A stretch of DNA of 64,000 bases from Rheum nobile (Eukaryota; Streptophyta; Magnoliopsida; Caryophyllales; Polygonaceae): assembly GCA_027886185.1 (NCBI GenBank), contig WOAB01000589.1, positions 5,585,001 through 5,649,000 of the forward strand, given 5' to 3'. Below, in pieces: positions 43,601-56,830 of the stretch. The notes beneath the pieces were generated by a model. It did not search any database, was not told the DNA's origin, and saw nothing but the letters and a program-made list of their open reading frames with translations. The first letter of the stretch is position 1. Every line of letters begins with the position of its first letter. The translations under genes and the position numbers were made by a program.

Positions 43601-46600
43601 TAACTATATGAGATTTAATAGAATACTATAGAGTCTATAGTATATAAGTCTAAGTATACTAGATTTAATAAAATACTATAGTATATATAAGTGTAACTAT
43701 ATGAAATTTAATGAAATACTATGGTGTATAAGTCTAAGTATACTAGATTTAATGAAATACTATAGTATATAAGTGTAACTATATGAGATTTAATAGAATA
43801 CTATAGTATATAAGTCTAAGTATACTAGATTTAATGAAATACTATAGTATATAAGTGTAACTATATGAGATTTAATAGAATACTATAGTATATAAGTCTA
43901 AGTATACTAGATTTAATGAAATACTATAGTACATAAGTGTAACTATATGAAATTTAATAGAATACCATATTATATAAGTCTAAGTATACTAGACTTAATG
44001 AAATACTATAGTACATAAGTGTAACTATATGAAATTTAATGATATACTATGGTATATAAGTCTAAGTATACTTGATTTAATGAAATACTATAGTATATAA
44101 GTGTAACTATATGAGATTTAACAGAATACTATAGTATATAAGTCTAAGTATACTAGATTTAATGAAATACTATAGTATATAAGTGTAACTATATGAGATT
44201 TAATGAAATACTATGGGGTATAAGTCTAAGTATACTAGATTTAATGAAATATTATAGTATATAAGTATAACTATATGAAATTTAATAGAATACTATAGTA
44301 TATAAGTCTAAGTATACTAGATTTAATGAAATACTATAGTACATAAGTGTAACTATATGAAATTTAATAGAATACTATATTATATAAGTCTAAGTATACT
44401 AGATTTAATGAAATACTATAGTATATAAGTGTAACTATATGAAATTTAATGATATACTATGGTATATAAGTCTAAGTATACTTGATTTAATGAAATACTA
44501 TAGTATATAAGTGTAACTATATGAGATTTAATAGAATACTATAGTATATAAGTCTAAGTATACTAGATTTAATGAAATACTATAGTATATAAGTGTAACT
44601 ATATGAGATTTAATGAAATACTATGGGGTATAAGTCTAAGTATACTAGATTTAATGAAATATTATAGTATATAAGTATAACTATATGAAATTTAATACAA
44701 TACTATAGTATATAAGTCTAAGTTTACTAGATTTAATGAAATACTATAGTACATAAGTGTAACTATATGAAATTTAATAGAATACTATATTATATAAGTC
44801 TAAGTATACTAGATTTAATGAAATACTATAGTACATAAGTATAACTATATGAAATTTAATGATATACTATGGTATATAAGTCTAAGTATACTTGATTTAA
44901 TGAAATACTTTAGTATATAAGTATAACTATATGAAATTTAATAAAATACTATAGTATATAAGTCTAAGTATACTAGATTGAATGAAATACTATAGTATAT
45001 AAGTGTAACTATATGAGATTTAATGAAATACTATGGGGTATAAGTCTAAGTATACAAGAGTTAATGAAATATTATAGTATATAAGTATAACTATATGAAA
45101 TTTAATAGAATACTATAGTATATAAGTCTAAGTATACTAGATTTAATGAAATACTATAGTACATAAGTGTAATTATATGAAATTTAATAGAATACCATAT
45201 TATATAAGTCTAAGTATACTAGATTTAATGAAATACTATAGTACATAAGTGTAACTATATGAAATTTAATGATATACTATGGTATATAAGTCTAAGTATA
45301 CTTGATTTAATTGAAATACTATAGTATATAAGTGTAACTATATAAAATTTAATAAAATACTATAGTATATAAGTCTAAGTGTACTAGATTTAATGAAATA
45401 CTATAGTACATAAGTGTAACTATATGAAATTTAATGAAATACTATGGAATATAAGTCTAAGTATACTAGATTTAATGAAATACTATATTATATAAGTGTA
45501 ACTATATGAAATATAATGAAATACTATAGTACATAAGTGTAACTATATAAAATTTAATAAAATACTATCGTATATAAGTGTAACTATAGTATATAAGTCT
45601 AAGTATACTAGATTTAATGAAATACTATAATACATAAATGTAACTATATGAAATTTAATGAAATAATATGGTGTATAAGTCTAAGTATACTAGATTTAAT
45701 GAAATACTATATTATATAAGTGTAACTATATGAAATTTAATGAAATACTATGGGATATAAGTCTAAGTGTATTAGATTTAATAAAATATTATAGTATATA
45801 AGTATAACTATGTGAGATTTAATAGAATACTATAGAGTCTATAGTATATAAGTCTAAGTATACTAGATTTAATAAAATACTATAGTATATATAAGTGTAA
45901 CTATATGAAATTTAATGAAATACTATGGTGTATAAGTCTAAGTATACTAGATTTAATGAAATACTATAGTATATAAGTGTAACTATATGAGATTTAATAG
46001 AATACTATAGTATATAAGTCTAAGTATACTAGATTTAATGAAATACTGTAGTATATAAGTGTAACTATATGAGATTTAATAGAATACTATAGTATATAAG
46101 TCTAAGTATACTAGATTTAATGAAATACTATAGTACATAAGTGTAACTATATGAAATTTAATAGAATACCATATTATATAAGTCTAAGTATACTAGACTT
46201 AATGAAATACTATAGTACATAAGTGTAACTATATGAAATTTAATGATATACTATGGTATATAAGTCTAAGTATACTTGATTTAATGAAATACTATAGTAT
46301 ATAAGTGTAACTATATGAGATTTAATAGAATCCTATAGTATATAAGTCTAAGTATACTAGATTTAATGAAATACTATAGTATATAAGTGTAACTATATGA
46401 GATTTAATGAAATACTATGGGGTATAAGTCTAAGTATACTAGATTTAATGAAATATTATAGTATATAAGTATAACTATATGAAATTTAATAGAATACTAT
46501 AGTATATAAGTCTAAGTATACTAGATTTAATGAAATACTATAGTACATAAGTGTAACTATATGAAATTTAATAGAATACCATATTATATAAGTCTAAGTA

Positions 46601-47845
46601 TACTAGATTTAATGAAATACTATAGTATATAAGTGTAACTATATGAAATTTAATGATATACTATGGTATATAAGTCTAAGTATACTTGATTTAATGAAAT
46701 ACTATAGTATATAAGTGTAACTATATGAGATTTAATAGAATACTATAGTATATAAGTCTAAGTATACTAGATTTAATGAAATACTATAGTATATAAGTGT
46801 AACTATATGAGATTTAATGAAATACTATGGGGTATAAGTCTAAGTATACTAGATTTAATGAAATATTATAGTATATAAGTATAACTATATGAAATTTAAT
46901 AGAATACTATAGTATATAAGTCTAAGTATACTAGATTTAATGAAATACTATAGTACATAAGTGTAACTATATGAAATTTAATAGAATACTATATTATATA
47001 AGTCTAAGTATACTAGATTTAATGAAATACTATAGTACATAAGTGTAACTATATAAAATTTAATGATATACTATGGTATATAAGTCTAACTATACTTGAT
47101 TTAATGAAATACTTTAGTATATAAGTATAACTATATGAAATTTAATAAAATACTATAGTATATAAGTCTAAGTATACTAGATTTAATGAAATACTATAGT
47201 ATATAAGTGTAACTATATGAGATTTAAAGAAATACTATGGGGTATAAGTCTAAGTATACTAGAGTTAATGAAATATTATAGTATATAAGTATAACTATAT
47301 GAAATTTAATAGAATACTATAGTATATAAGTCTAAGTATACTAGATTTAATGAAATACTATAGTACATAAGTGTAATTATATGAAATTTAATAGAATACC
47401 ATATTATATAAGTCTAAGTATACTAGATTTAATGAAATACTATAGTACATAAGTGTAACTATATGAAATTTAATGATATACTATGGTATATAAGTCTAAG
47501 TATACTTGATTTAATTGAAATACTATAGTATATAAGTGTAACTATATAAAATTTAATAAAATACTATAGTATATAAGTCTAAGTGTACTAGATTTAATGA
47601 AATACTATAGTACATAAGTGTAACTATATGAAATTTAATGAAATACTATGGAATATAAGTCTAAGTATACTAGATTTAATGAAATACTATATTATATAAG
47701 TGTAACTATATGAAATATAATGAAATACTATAGTACATAAGTGTAACTATATGAAATTTAATAAAATACTATCGTATATAAGTGTAACTATATGAAATAT
47801 GATGAAATACTATAGCATATAAATATAACTAATTGAAATATAATT
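37620..47845. repeat. AT-rich 41-bp (82-bp dimer) satellite array, copy 1
   Basis: Alternating 41-bp monomers: one with AAGTCTAAGTATACTAGA, one with AAGTGTAACTATATGAGA, each followed by TTTAATGAAATACTATAG-type sequence. The first about 345 bp (37620-37964) are inverted; the switch point is a 40-bp perfect palindrome at 37945-37984. Higher-order units of about 2.2 kb are visible: the variant CTTGATTTAATTG occurs at 40650, 43099, 45301 and 47505, and the variant with ATAGAGTCTATAG recurs near 41183, 43630 and 45836. No ORF. Confidence 0.95.
37774..37889. mobile_element. Tourist-like MITE inside the satellite (copy 1)
   Basis: 116 bp, with terminal inverted repeats GGGTCTGTTTGGATTCC and GGGATCCAAACAAACCC, flanked by TTA on both sides (37771-37773, 37890-37892). 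TTA target duplication and this end sequence are typical of PIF/Harbinger-derived Tourist MITEs. Confidence 0.88.
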
Positions 47846-48637
47846 ATAAACAGGGCATATTTGAGCCCAATTTCTCGTATTTCACCCGTTTCTTCAATAA
47901 TCCTTCTTATTGGGCCTATTTGGGCCCAAATTTTCATTTTTTTTTCTTCAGTTTTTCATCCGTTTCTTTTACAATCCTTCCTACTGGGCCTATTTGGGCC
48001 CAATTTCTCGTATTTTAGTTTTCACTCATTTCTTCTATAATCCTTCTTATTGGGCCTATTTGGGCCCAATAAGAAGTTTTTTTAGTTTTTCACCCGTTTC
48101 TTCTACAATCATTACTACTGGGTCTATTTGGGCCCAATTTCTCGTATTTCAGTTTTTCACCCATTTCTTCTATAATCCTTCCAATATGCTCAATATGAAG
48201 GATTATAGAAAAAACGGGTGAAAACCTGAAATACGAGAAATTGGGCCAAAATAGGCCCAAATGGGACCATGGGGACATCCATCGTATTTTGGGCTTTTGG
48301 AGGGGCAAACGATGTCCGTTTTGGACGAATTTTATATGTACGGACTCGTATTGAAATTTTCTACATGATTATGGGGCAATTTTTTTTTTCTGCGCCAGAA
48401 TCTTGCGTACGCCAGATTCTGGCGCAGAAGCCCAATTTCCAAAACGAGCCCAAGTCCATACAAAGCATCTACGCCAGATTCTGGCGTACGCCAAAATCTG
48501 GCGTAGCTCCTTTATTCCTTTTTTTTTTTAAATTTATACATATTCCCCCCTTTTTGGCCTTCTTCGCACGTATTTGGCGTACGCCAACATTTGGCGTAGC
48601 CTTTTGTAGTGCTAAAAGGTAAAAATTGTAGTGCGAA
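47846..48637. repeat. Right arm of foldback element, copy 1
   Basis: Inverted copy of the outer left arm and 67-bp units. It ends GTAGTGCGAA at 48637, followed by TA. Confidence 0.88.
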
Positions 48638-48639
48638 TA

Positions 48640-48793
48640 GAAACTGCCTTAAAAAATCCGTAATATTTTGTGAAGGTGGCGATGAAGGTGAATCTGAATT
48701 TTTGAACGGAAAAACTTGTTCGTCAAAAATAACATGTCGCGAAATAATTACCTTGTTGTTTGCCAGATCAAGACAACGATAACCCTTGTGGTG
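48640..48793 (-). pseudogene. Integrase C-terminal segment, copy 1
   Basis: Short piece reading HHKGYRCLDLANNKVIISRH and VIFDEQVFPF on the minus strand, the end of a copia integrase region. It lies between the solo LTR and the foldback element. Confidence 0.85.
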
Positions 48794-50224
48794 TGACAGG
48801 GCTAAAGTCGTGATGCCTATCAAATAAATCCCAAAATACCTACTAAGTAGTATAGTAAGCAAGACAGGGTCGATCCCACAGAGAGTCAGGTTATCAATTT
48901 GTGCAATTCGTTATCACCAACTAGGAACTAGGGGGGGTTTGTTTGTGTTTATCGTAACCAAAGTAAAAAAAGCAAGTAAATAAGTTCGCAGGAAACGGTT
49001 GTAAATATAATGGGGAAAAGCGCCACACTCAACAGAGATCCACACAACAATAGATAGGTCGATCACGGAATTCTATCAATCTCAAGTTCTTAATATTCCT
49101 ATAGTTGTTCTTATCCCGATCTTAGATAACTATTAGTTCTACCAGTCCTAATAATACTTATTACTAAATCAAATCCGAAAACCTTCAAGACTCAATGAAG
49201 CAATAGCATTCAACCAAGGATTCAACAAGATACATGCAGTAGAAACAACCCGTTACTATAAGCATGCAATTAACTCTCTCTCACGATGAAGCGCTCGGAT
49301 CCCCTATACGCAACAATCGTGCTCGCTACTAGATATGCAACCCGAACCCGGAATCACAAGTCCTAGCAATTAGGAAGATATCAATAAACCTAGGTGATCA
49401 ATCTAGACAAATCAACATAAACCAATAATCAATCAAGCACAAGAGATTTAATCCAACTAGATAGGAAAACGAACAAGAGTAGAAAACTCACAACCAATCA
49501 ATTACTGGCTTCAAACTGTCAAGTGCAACAATGGAGGTTTAGTTCTCCATTAGGGTTTGTGAGAGAAAAATACGTAAAACGGTGGCCACTAGGGTTAACC
49601 ACAAAGTGTTCTAAAATAGTCTTAAATACTAGGAAACCAATATGGAATAAAATAAGGAAATAATAACATTCCGAAATATAAAGTCTCGGATAAAAGAAAA
49701 ACAGAAATAAAACTCGGAAATAAATCTCGTCAGCGTCTTACCACCGCGGGGTGCGGTCGCCTTCCTGCCGCGGGGGCGGTAAGCTTCATGCCGCGGGGTG
49801 CGGCGTCCTTCATGCCGCGGGGTGCGGCAGTCTTCATTGGCCTTCAACATCTGTGACACTTCAGTAAAAGTGCCATAACTTTTGATTCTCAACTCGGATT
49901 GCACTCATATTTTGAGGACTTGTAGTAGACTTCAAGATCTAACTCCTCGAATTGGAATCACTTCATTTGGACATTTGAGTAGAGATAAGAACCGTTTGAA
50001 TTCAACCCACTATTCTTCTACTCTTCTCTTCACTTCCTTTGCGTCTTTTACTGGTGGCTTCTTCCTCAGTGTGTCCTATGATCTCCAAAACAGCTCAAAC
50101 ACCTCCAAATACACCAAACTTCGCCCCCAAACGCCATGCACAGAAATGTGTCTAAATCTACCCGAATGACACCAATAAACCCTCTAATGACTCTTACTTA
50201 AGCCCTACAAAGTAGTGCTTATCA
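48794..50224 (-). mobile_element. Solo LTR in the Ale integrase region (copy 1)
   Basis: 1431 bp, TG...CA ends (TGACAGGGC...CTTATCA on the plus strand), with TSD TGGTG at 48789-48793 and 50225-50229. It has no internal region, so it is an LTR-LTR recombination product. The family is probably gypsy; no coding content. It splits the codons of GYAMHHKGY. Confidence 0.88.
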
Positions 50225-50229
50225 TGGTG

Positions 50230-51006
50230 CATAGCATAGCCGAGGAAAACACATGGTTGGGTTCGAGGTTGGAGTTTGTGTTTGGTAGTGGCGGTGAGGT
50301 TGGGAAAACATAGGCAACCAAATACCCGAAGATGATCGTATGTGGGTTTTTATTGGTAAAGAGATTCGAACGGGGTAGAGTAAGATTGGGTTGTGGTCGG
50401 TGTGAGAGTGAGAAGATGAGTGGCGGTGTTTAGAGCTTCAACCCAGAAACGAGGCGGTAAGTGAGCGTGGAAGAGGAGTGAACGAATAGTGTTTGTGATG
50501 GTACGAATCATCCTTTCGGCTTTGCCATTTTGTTGTGAGGTATGTGGGCAAGAGAAACGATACTCAATGCCATGGGAGATGAGAAAATCGAGAAGACATG
50601 CATTGTCAAATTCGCCGCCATGATCAAATTGTATGGATTTAAATGGTTTATTGAATTGAGTTTTGCAGTAGGCATGAAAGTGTTTGATAATATTTGGTGT
50701 TTCAGAGTTGAGTTTGAGAGGAAAGGTCCATATAAATTGACTAAAATCATCAATAATCACCAAATAATATTTGTAACCACAAACACTCAAGACAAGCGAT
50801 GTCCATAGATCACAATGAATAAGATCAAGGGCAGTAGTAGACTTAGAGTTGGATGAATGAAAAGGAAATCTAGTGTGTTTGCCCAATTGACAAGCATGAC
50901 AAATTTGTAATTTGTCTTTATGACATAGAAAGGAATTTTGAGAGATGAGATGATTGACAGCTTGGCTTCCAGGATGACCCATTCTGCAATGCCAGATGGA
51001 CGATGG
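50230..51006 (-). pseudogene. Integrase core fragment, copy 1
   Basis: Carries IWHCRMGHPG...CHACQLGKH (zinc finger), D in HCDLWTS, D in FDHGGEF and E in QQNGKAERM, then LFHAHLPPRFWVEALNTA. It stops abruptly at the duplication junction, where RNase H sequence of copy 2 begins. It starts after the solo LTR. Confidence 0.92.
51003..51006. other. Tandem duplication junction with ATGG microhomology
   Basis: Integrase sequence (as at 60014) switches to RNase H sequence (as at 35401) here. The four bases ATGG are shared by both parents (35397-35400 and 60011-60014). Confidence 0.93.
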
Positions 51007-52440
51007 AACGATAATCCGAAGGATCGGCAACAGGCGGACCGGCTGTGGCGCTCAACTTCCGTTTCGTGTCGACAGGCGTGAGGCAGGGATTGCACTGCGT
51101 CATTCCGGCCCGACGAAGGATATCTTGAGCGTATTATGCTTGGCTGAGATGTAGCCCGGTACCGCATTTAGTGACAGCAATTCCAAGGAAATTGTGTAAT
51201 TCCCCAAGGTCCGTCATGGAGAATTCTTGACTGAGGGCCCGGATGATCCGAGAGAGGAAGGAAGCCGATGAAGCAGTGAGAATGATGTCGTCGACATACA
51301 CCAGAAGATGGGCTTGATCAGAGTCGGAGTTGTAGACAAAGAGGGACGGGTCGGATCGACTGCCACGAAAGCCGAGGCGGCATACATGACTAGCAAATCG
51401 TTGAAACCATGCTCGCGGTGCTTGCTTCAATCCATAGAGAGCCTTCTTTAATCTGCAGACATGATCCGGGAATTGAGCGTTGACGAAGCCCGGTGGTTGT
51501 TGACAATAGACTGTCTCATTGAGAGTGCCATGGAGAAAGGCATTCTTAACATCAACCTGGTGAATAGGCCAAGATCGAGACACCGCCAAGCTGAGGATGG
51601 TGCGGATGGTCGCTGGTTTGACAACTGGAGAGAAGGTCTCGTCATAGTCGATGCCGTGTTCTTGAGAATAATCGCGGGCCACCCAATGAGACTTGTAGCG
51701 GCTTAGATTTCCAGTAGCATCGAATTTGTGACGAAAGAGCCATTTGCCTATAATCACATTAGCACCCCTAGGCCTCGGTACGAGATCCCAAGTCCCGTTA
51801 GTAATCAAAGCATCATATTCTTCCTTCATTGATTTAAACCAAAGTGGGTTTTGGATGGCTTGTTTATGTGTTTTTGGAAGAGGGGAGATAGAAGAATGGA
51901 GATTGAATATGATTTTAGGTTTGGAGATACCGGACTTGGCACGAGTTAGCATCTGATGAGAGTTTTGGAGAGGAGGTGGGTCCGGCTGAGGGTACGGATT
52001 TTTGGAAGTTGAGGAGTGCGGAGTGATACGTGGGATGAGAGGAGTAATTGGGTGGTGGAATTGTTGACTGGAATTAATTAGAGAAGAAAGAGGAGGTGAG
52101 CCAGGGGAGAGAGAGGGGGAAACGGCCATTTTGTGAGGAGTTGAGAATGATGGAGTAAATTGGGGGATAATGGGAGTAATTGGGTGGGGGAATCTTTGAC
52201 CAGAATTAATTGGGGGAGACAAGGGAAGTGGGCCATGAGAGAGAGAGGGGCGTGTGGCAGAGTTAGTGGAGGGAGTTATGGGATGTGAGGGGGTTACGGA
52301 AGTGGAGGGGGTTACGGAATTTGAGGGAGAATGAGATCCGACTGTTGTTGGGAAATTAGGGCCGGCTGTTTTGGAGTGGGTGTCCGGTTGCGGGAGGAGA
52401 GGAACCGGATTAGGATTCTCAATTAAAAAACGAGCCGACT
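51007..52440 (-). pseudogene. Ale-type RT and partial RNase H, copy 2
   Basis: Matches copy 1 at 35401-36833 with about nine substitutions in the first 1.2 kb. One creates a stop (SQA-stop-YAQ, about 51134-51136). RNase H is cut off at the junction, so the C-terminal catalytic part is missing. RT motifs (DVKNAFLHG, YVDDIILTA) are intact. Confidence 0.93.
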
Positions 52441-52599
52441 ATTCGCACTACGTTTTTGGCATTTTCGCATTACAAAAGGCTACGCCAAATACGTGCGAAG
52501 AAGGCCAAAAACGTAGATATACGTATAAATTTAAAAAAAAAAGGAATAAAGGAGCTACGTCAGATTTTGGCGTACGCCAGAATCTGGCGTACGCAAGAT

Positions 52600-52870
52600 T
52601 CTGGCACAGCAAAAAAAATTCGTCCAAAACGAGTCCGTACACATAAATTTCAATACGAGTCCGTATTTCAATACGAGTCCGATGAAGCCCCATAATCATA
52701 TTTTGGGCTTTTTCAATACGAGTCCGTACACATAAATTCGTCCAAAACGAGTCCGTACACATAAATTTCAATACGAGTCCGCATTTCAATACGAGTCCGT
52801 ATTTCAATACGTTTTTGGCCCAAATAGGCCAAAAACGTAGATATATTTTGGGCTTTTTGCCCCATAATCA
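52600..52870. repeat. Locally rearranged repeats in left arm, copy 2
   Basis: Several copies of CAATACGAGTCCGTA and CGTCCAAAACGAGTCCGTAC-type segments, which occur once in the copy 1 arm near 37120-37160. They are mixed with fragments of the ATTTTGGGCTTTT segment. Such shuffling suggests template switching. Confidence 0.8.
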
Positions 52871-53389
52871 TGTAGAGAATTTCAATACGAGTCCGTACAC
52901 ATAAAATTCGTCCAAAACGGACATCGTTTGTCCCTCCAAAAGCCCAAAATACGATGGCTGTCCCCATGGTCCTATTTGGGCCTATTTTGGCCCAATTTCT
53001 CGTATTTCAGGCTTTCACCCATTTTTTCTATAATCCTTCATATTGAGCATATTGGAAGGATTATAGAAGAAATGGGTGAAAAACTGAAATACGAGAAATT
53101 GGGCTCAAATAGGCCCAGTAGTAATGATTGTAGAAGAAACAGGTGAAAAACGGAAAAAACAAAAAATTGGGCCCAAATAGGCCCAATAGGAAGGATTATA
53201 GAAGAAACGGGTGAACAACTAAAATACGAGAAATTGGGCCCAAATAGGCCGAGTAGGAAGGGTTGTAGAAGAAACGGATAAAAAACTGGAAAAAATGAAC
53301 GAAAAATTGGGCCCAAATATGCCCAATAAGAAGAATTATTGAAGAAACGGGTGAAATACGAAAAATTGGGCTCAAATATGCCCAGTTTT

Positions 53390-56300
53390 TAATTATATTT
53401 CATATAGTTACACTTATATGCTTTAGTATTTCATTATATTTCATATAGTTACGCTTATATACTATAGTATTTCATTAAATTTCATATAGTTACACTTATG
53501 TACTATAGTATTTCATTAAATCTAGTATACTTAGGGTCTGTTTGGATTCCTCACCAGAATGCATTAAAATGCATTATCTTACATTAAATTGCATTAAATC
53601 ATCAATTTAATGCAAGATAATGCATTATTTGAGGGATCCAAACAAACCCTTAGACTTATATACTATAGTATTCTATTAAATTTCATATAGTTACACTTAT
53701 GTATTATATTATTTCATTAAATCTAGATTTAATGAAATACTATAGTATATAAGTGTAACTATATGAAATATAATAAAATACTATAGTACATAAGTGTAAC
53801 TATATGAAATTTAATGAAATACTATGGGGTATAAGTCTAAGTATACTAGATTTAATGAAATATTATAGTATATAAGTGTAACTATATGAGATTTAATAAA
53901 ATACTATAGTATATAAGTCTAAGTGAACTAGATTTAATGAAATACTATAGTATATAAGTGTAACTATATGAGATTTAATAGAATACTATAGTATATAAGT
54001 CTAAGTATACTAGATTTAATGAAATACTATAGTACATAAGTGTAACTATATGACATTTAATAGAATACTATAGTATATAAGTCTAAATATACTAGATTTA
54101 ATGAAATACTATAGTACATAAATGTAACTATATGAAATTTAATGAAATACTATGGTGTACAAGTCTAAGTATACTAGATTTAATGAAATACTATAGTATA
54201 TAAGTGTAACTATATGAAATATAATGAAATACTATGGGGTATAAGTCTAAGTATACTAGATTTAATGAAATATTATAGTATATAAGTGTAACTATATGAG
54301 ATTTAATAGAATACTATAGAGTCTATAGTATATAAGTCTAAGTATACTAGATTTAATGAAATACTATATTATATAAGTGTAACTATATGAGATTTAATAG
54401 AATACTATAGTATATAAGTCCAAGTATACTAGATTTAATGAAATACTATAGTACATAAGTGTAACTATATGAAATTTAATAGAATACTATAGTATATAAG
54501 TCTAAGTATACTAGATTTAATGAAATACTATAGTATATAAATGTAACTATATGAAATTTAATGAAATACTATGGTGTATAAGTCTAAGTATACTAGATTT
54601 AATGAAATACTATAGTATATAAGTGTAACTATATGAAATTTAATGAAATACTATGGGGTATAAGTCTAAGTGTACTAGATTTAATAAATTATTATAGTAT
54701 ATAAGTGTAACTATATGAGATTTAATAGAATACTATAGAGTCTATAGTATATAAGTCTAAGTATACTAGATTTAATGAAATACTATAGTATATATAAGTA
54801 TAACTATATGAAATTTAATGAAATACTATGGTGTATAAGTCTAAGTATACTAGATTTAATGAAATACTATAGTATATAAGTGTAACTATATGAAATATAA
54901 TATAATACTATGGGGTATAAGTCTAAGTATACTAGATTTAATAAAATACTATAGTATATAAGTGTAATTATATGAGATTTAATAGAATACTATAGTATAT
55001 AAGTCTAAGTATACTAGATTTAATGAAATACTATAGTATATAAGTGTAACTATATGAGATTTAATAGAATACTATAGTATATAAGTCTAAGTATACTAGA
55101 TTTAATGAAATACTATAGTACATAAGTGTAACTATATGAAATTTAATAGAATACCATATTATATAAGTCTAAGTATACTAGATTTAATGAAATACTATAG
55201 TACATAAGTGTAACTATATGAAATTTAATGATATACTATGGTATATAAGTCTAAGTATACTTGATTTAATGAAATACTATAGTATATAAGTGTAACTATA
55301 TGAGATTTAATAGAATACTATAGTATATAAGTCTAAGTATACTAGATTTAATGAAATACTATAGTATATAAGTATAACTATATGAGATTTAATGAAATAC
55401 TATGGGGGTATAAGTCTAAGTATACTAGATTTAATGAAATATTATAGTATATAAGTATAACTATATGAAATTTAATAGAATACTATAGTATATAAGTCTA
55501 AGTATACTAGATTTAATGAAATACTATAGTACATAAGTGTAACTATATGAAATTTAATAGAATACCATATTATATAAGTCTAAGTATACTAGATTTAATA
55601 AAATACTATAGTATATAAGTGTAACTATATGAAATTTAATGATATACTATGGTATATAAGTCTAAGTATACTTGATTTAATGAAATACTATAGTATATAA
55701 GTGTAACTATATGAGATTTAATAGAATACTATAGTATATAAGTCTAAGTATACTAGATTTAATGAAATACTATAGTATATAAGTGTAACTATATGAGATT
55801 TAATGAAATACTATGGGGTATAAGTCTAAGTATACTAGATTTAATGAAATATTATAGTATATAAGTATAACTATATGAAATTTAATAGAATACTATAGTA
55901 TATAAGTCTAAGTATACTAGATTTAATGAAATACTATAGTACATAAGTGTAACTATATGAAATTTAATAGAATACTATATTATATAAGTCTAAGTATACT
56001 AGATTTAATGAAATACTATAGTACATAAGTGTAACTATATGAAATTTAATGATATACTATGGTATATAAGTCTAAGTATACTTGATTTAATGAAATACTA
56101 TAGTATATAAGTGTAACTATATGAAATTTAATAAAATACTATTATAGTATATAAGTCTAAGTATACTAGATTTAATGAAATACTATAGTATATAAGTGTA
56201 ACTATATGAAATTTAATGAAATACTATGGGGTATAAGTCTAAGTATACTAGATTTAATGAAATATTATAGTATATAAGTATAACTATATAAAATTTAATA

Positions 56301-56830
56301 GAATACTATAGTATATAAGTCTAAGTATACTAGATTTAATGAAATACTATAGTACATAAGTGTAATTATATGAAATTTAATAGAATACCATATTATATAA
56401 GTCTAAGTATACTAGATTTAATGAAATACTATAGTACATAAGTGTAACTATATGAAATTTAATGATATACTATGGTATATAAGTCTAAGTATACTTGATT
56501 TAATTGAAATACTATAGTATATAAGTGTAACTATATGAAATGTAATAAAATACTATAGTATATAAGTCTAAGTGTACTAGATTTAATGAAATACTATAGT
56601 ACATAAGTGTAACTATATGAAATTTAATGAAATACTATGAGATATAAGTCTAAGTATACTAGATTTAATAAAATACTATATTATATAAGTGTAACTATAT
56701 GAAATATAATGAAATACTATAGTACATAAGTGTAACTATATGAAATTTAATAAAATACTATCGTATATAAGTGTAACTATATGAAATATGATGAAATACT
56801 ATAGCATATAAGTATAACTATATGAAATAT
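53390..56830. repeat. AT-rich 41-bp satellite array, copy 2
   Basis: Same monomers as in copy 1. The first about 335 bp are inverted; the main array runs 53725-56830. The marker CTTGATTTAATTG occurs once (56494), against four times in copy 1. Confidence 0.94.
53534..53649. mobile_element. Tourist-like MITE inside the satellite (copy 2)
   Basis: 116 bp, same position and TTA flanks as in copy 1, with a couple of substitutions. Confidence 0.88.

Larger units (their letters stand above)
36836..48637. mobile_element. Foldback-like element with long inverted repeats and internal satellite (copy 1)
   Basis: Terminal sequence TTCGCACTAC at both ends in inverted orientation, flanked by TA (36834-36835, 48638-48639). 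Each arm is over 800 bp: a terminal part with TGGCGTACGCCA hairpins, then about 67-bp tandem units containing TTGGGCCCAAATAGG, then 41-bp satellite units. The left arm's satellite is inverted relative to the main array. No transposase or other ORF is present, so it is non-autonomous. Long arms built of tandem subrepeats around a variable middle are the plan of foldback elements. TA duplication would suggest a Tc1/mariner-type or similar transposase, but TA is also part of the palindrome, so the TSD is ambiguous. 11.8 kb long. Confidence 0.8.
35401..51006. repeat. Tandem duplication, copy 1 (15.6 kb)
   Basis: From inside RNase H, through RT, foldback element, integrase end and solo LTR, into the integrase core. 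It matches 51007-60014 in the same order and direction. The RT part is offset by exactly 15606 bp with about nine substitutions in 1.2 kb. Copy 1 is longer because of its larger satellite array. Confidence 0.95.

Noticed and set aside
37966..47845. Regular repeat array that could be mistaken for a CRISPR array
   Set aside because: Head-to-tail 41-bp monomers with no unique spacers, in plant nuclear DNA.
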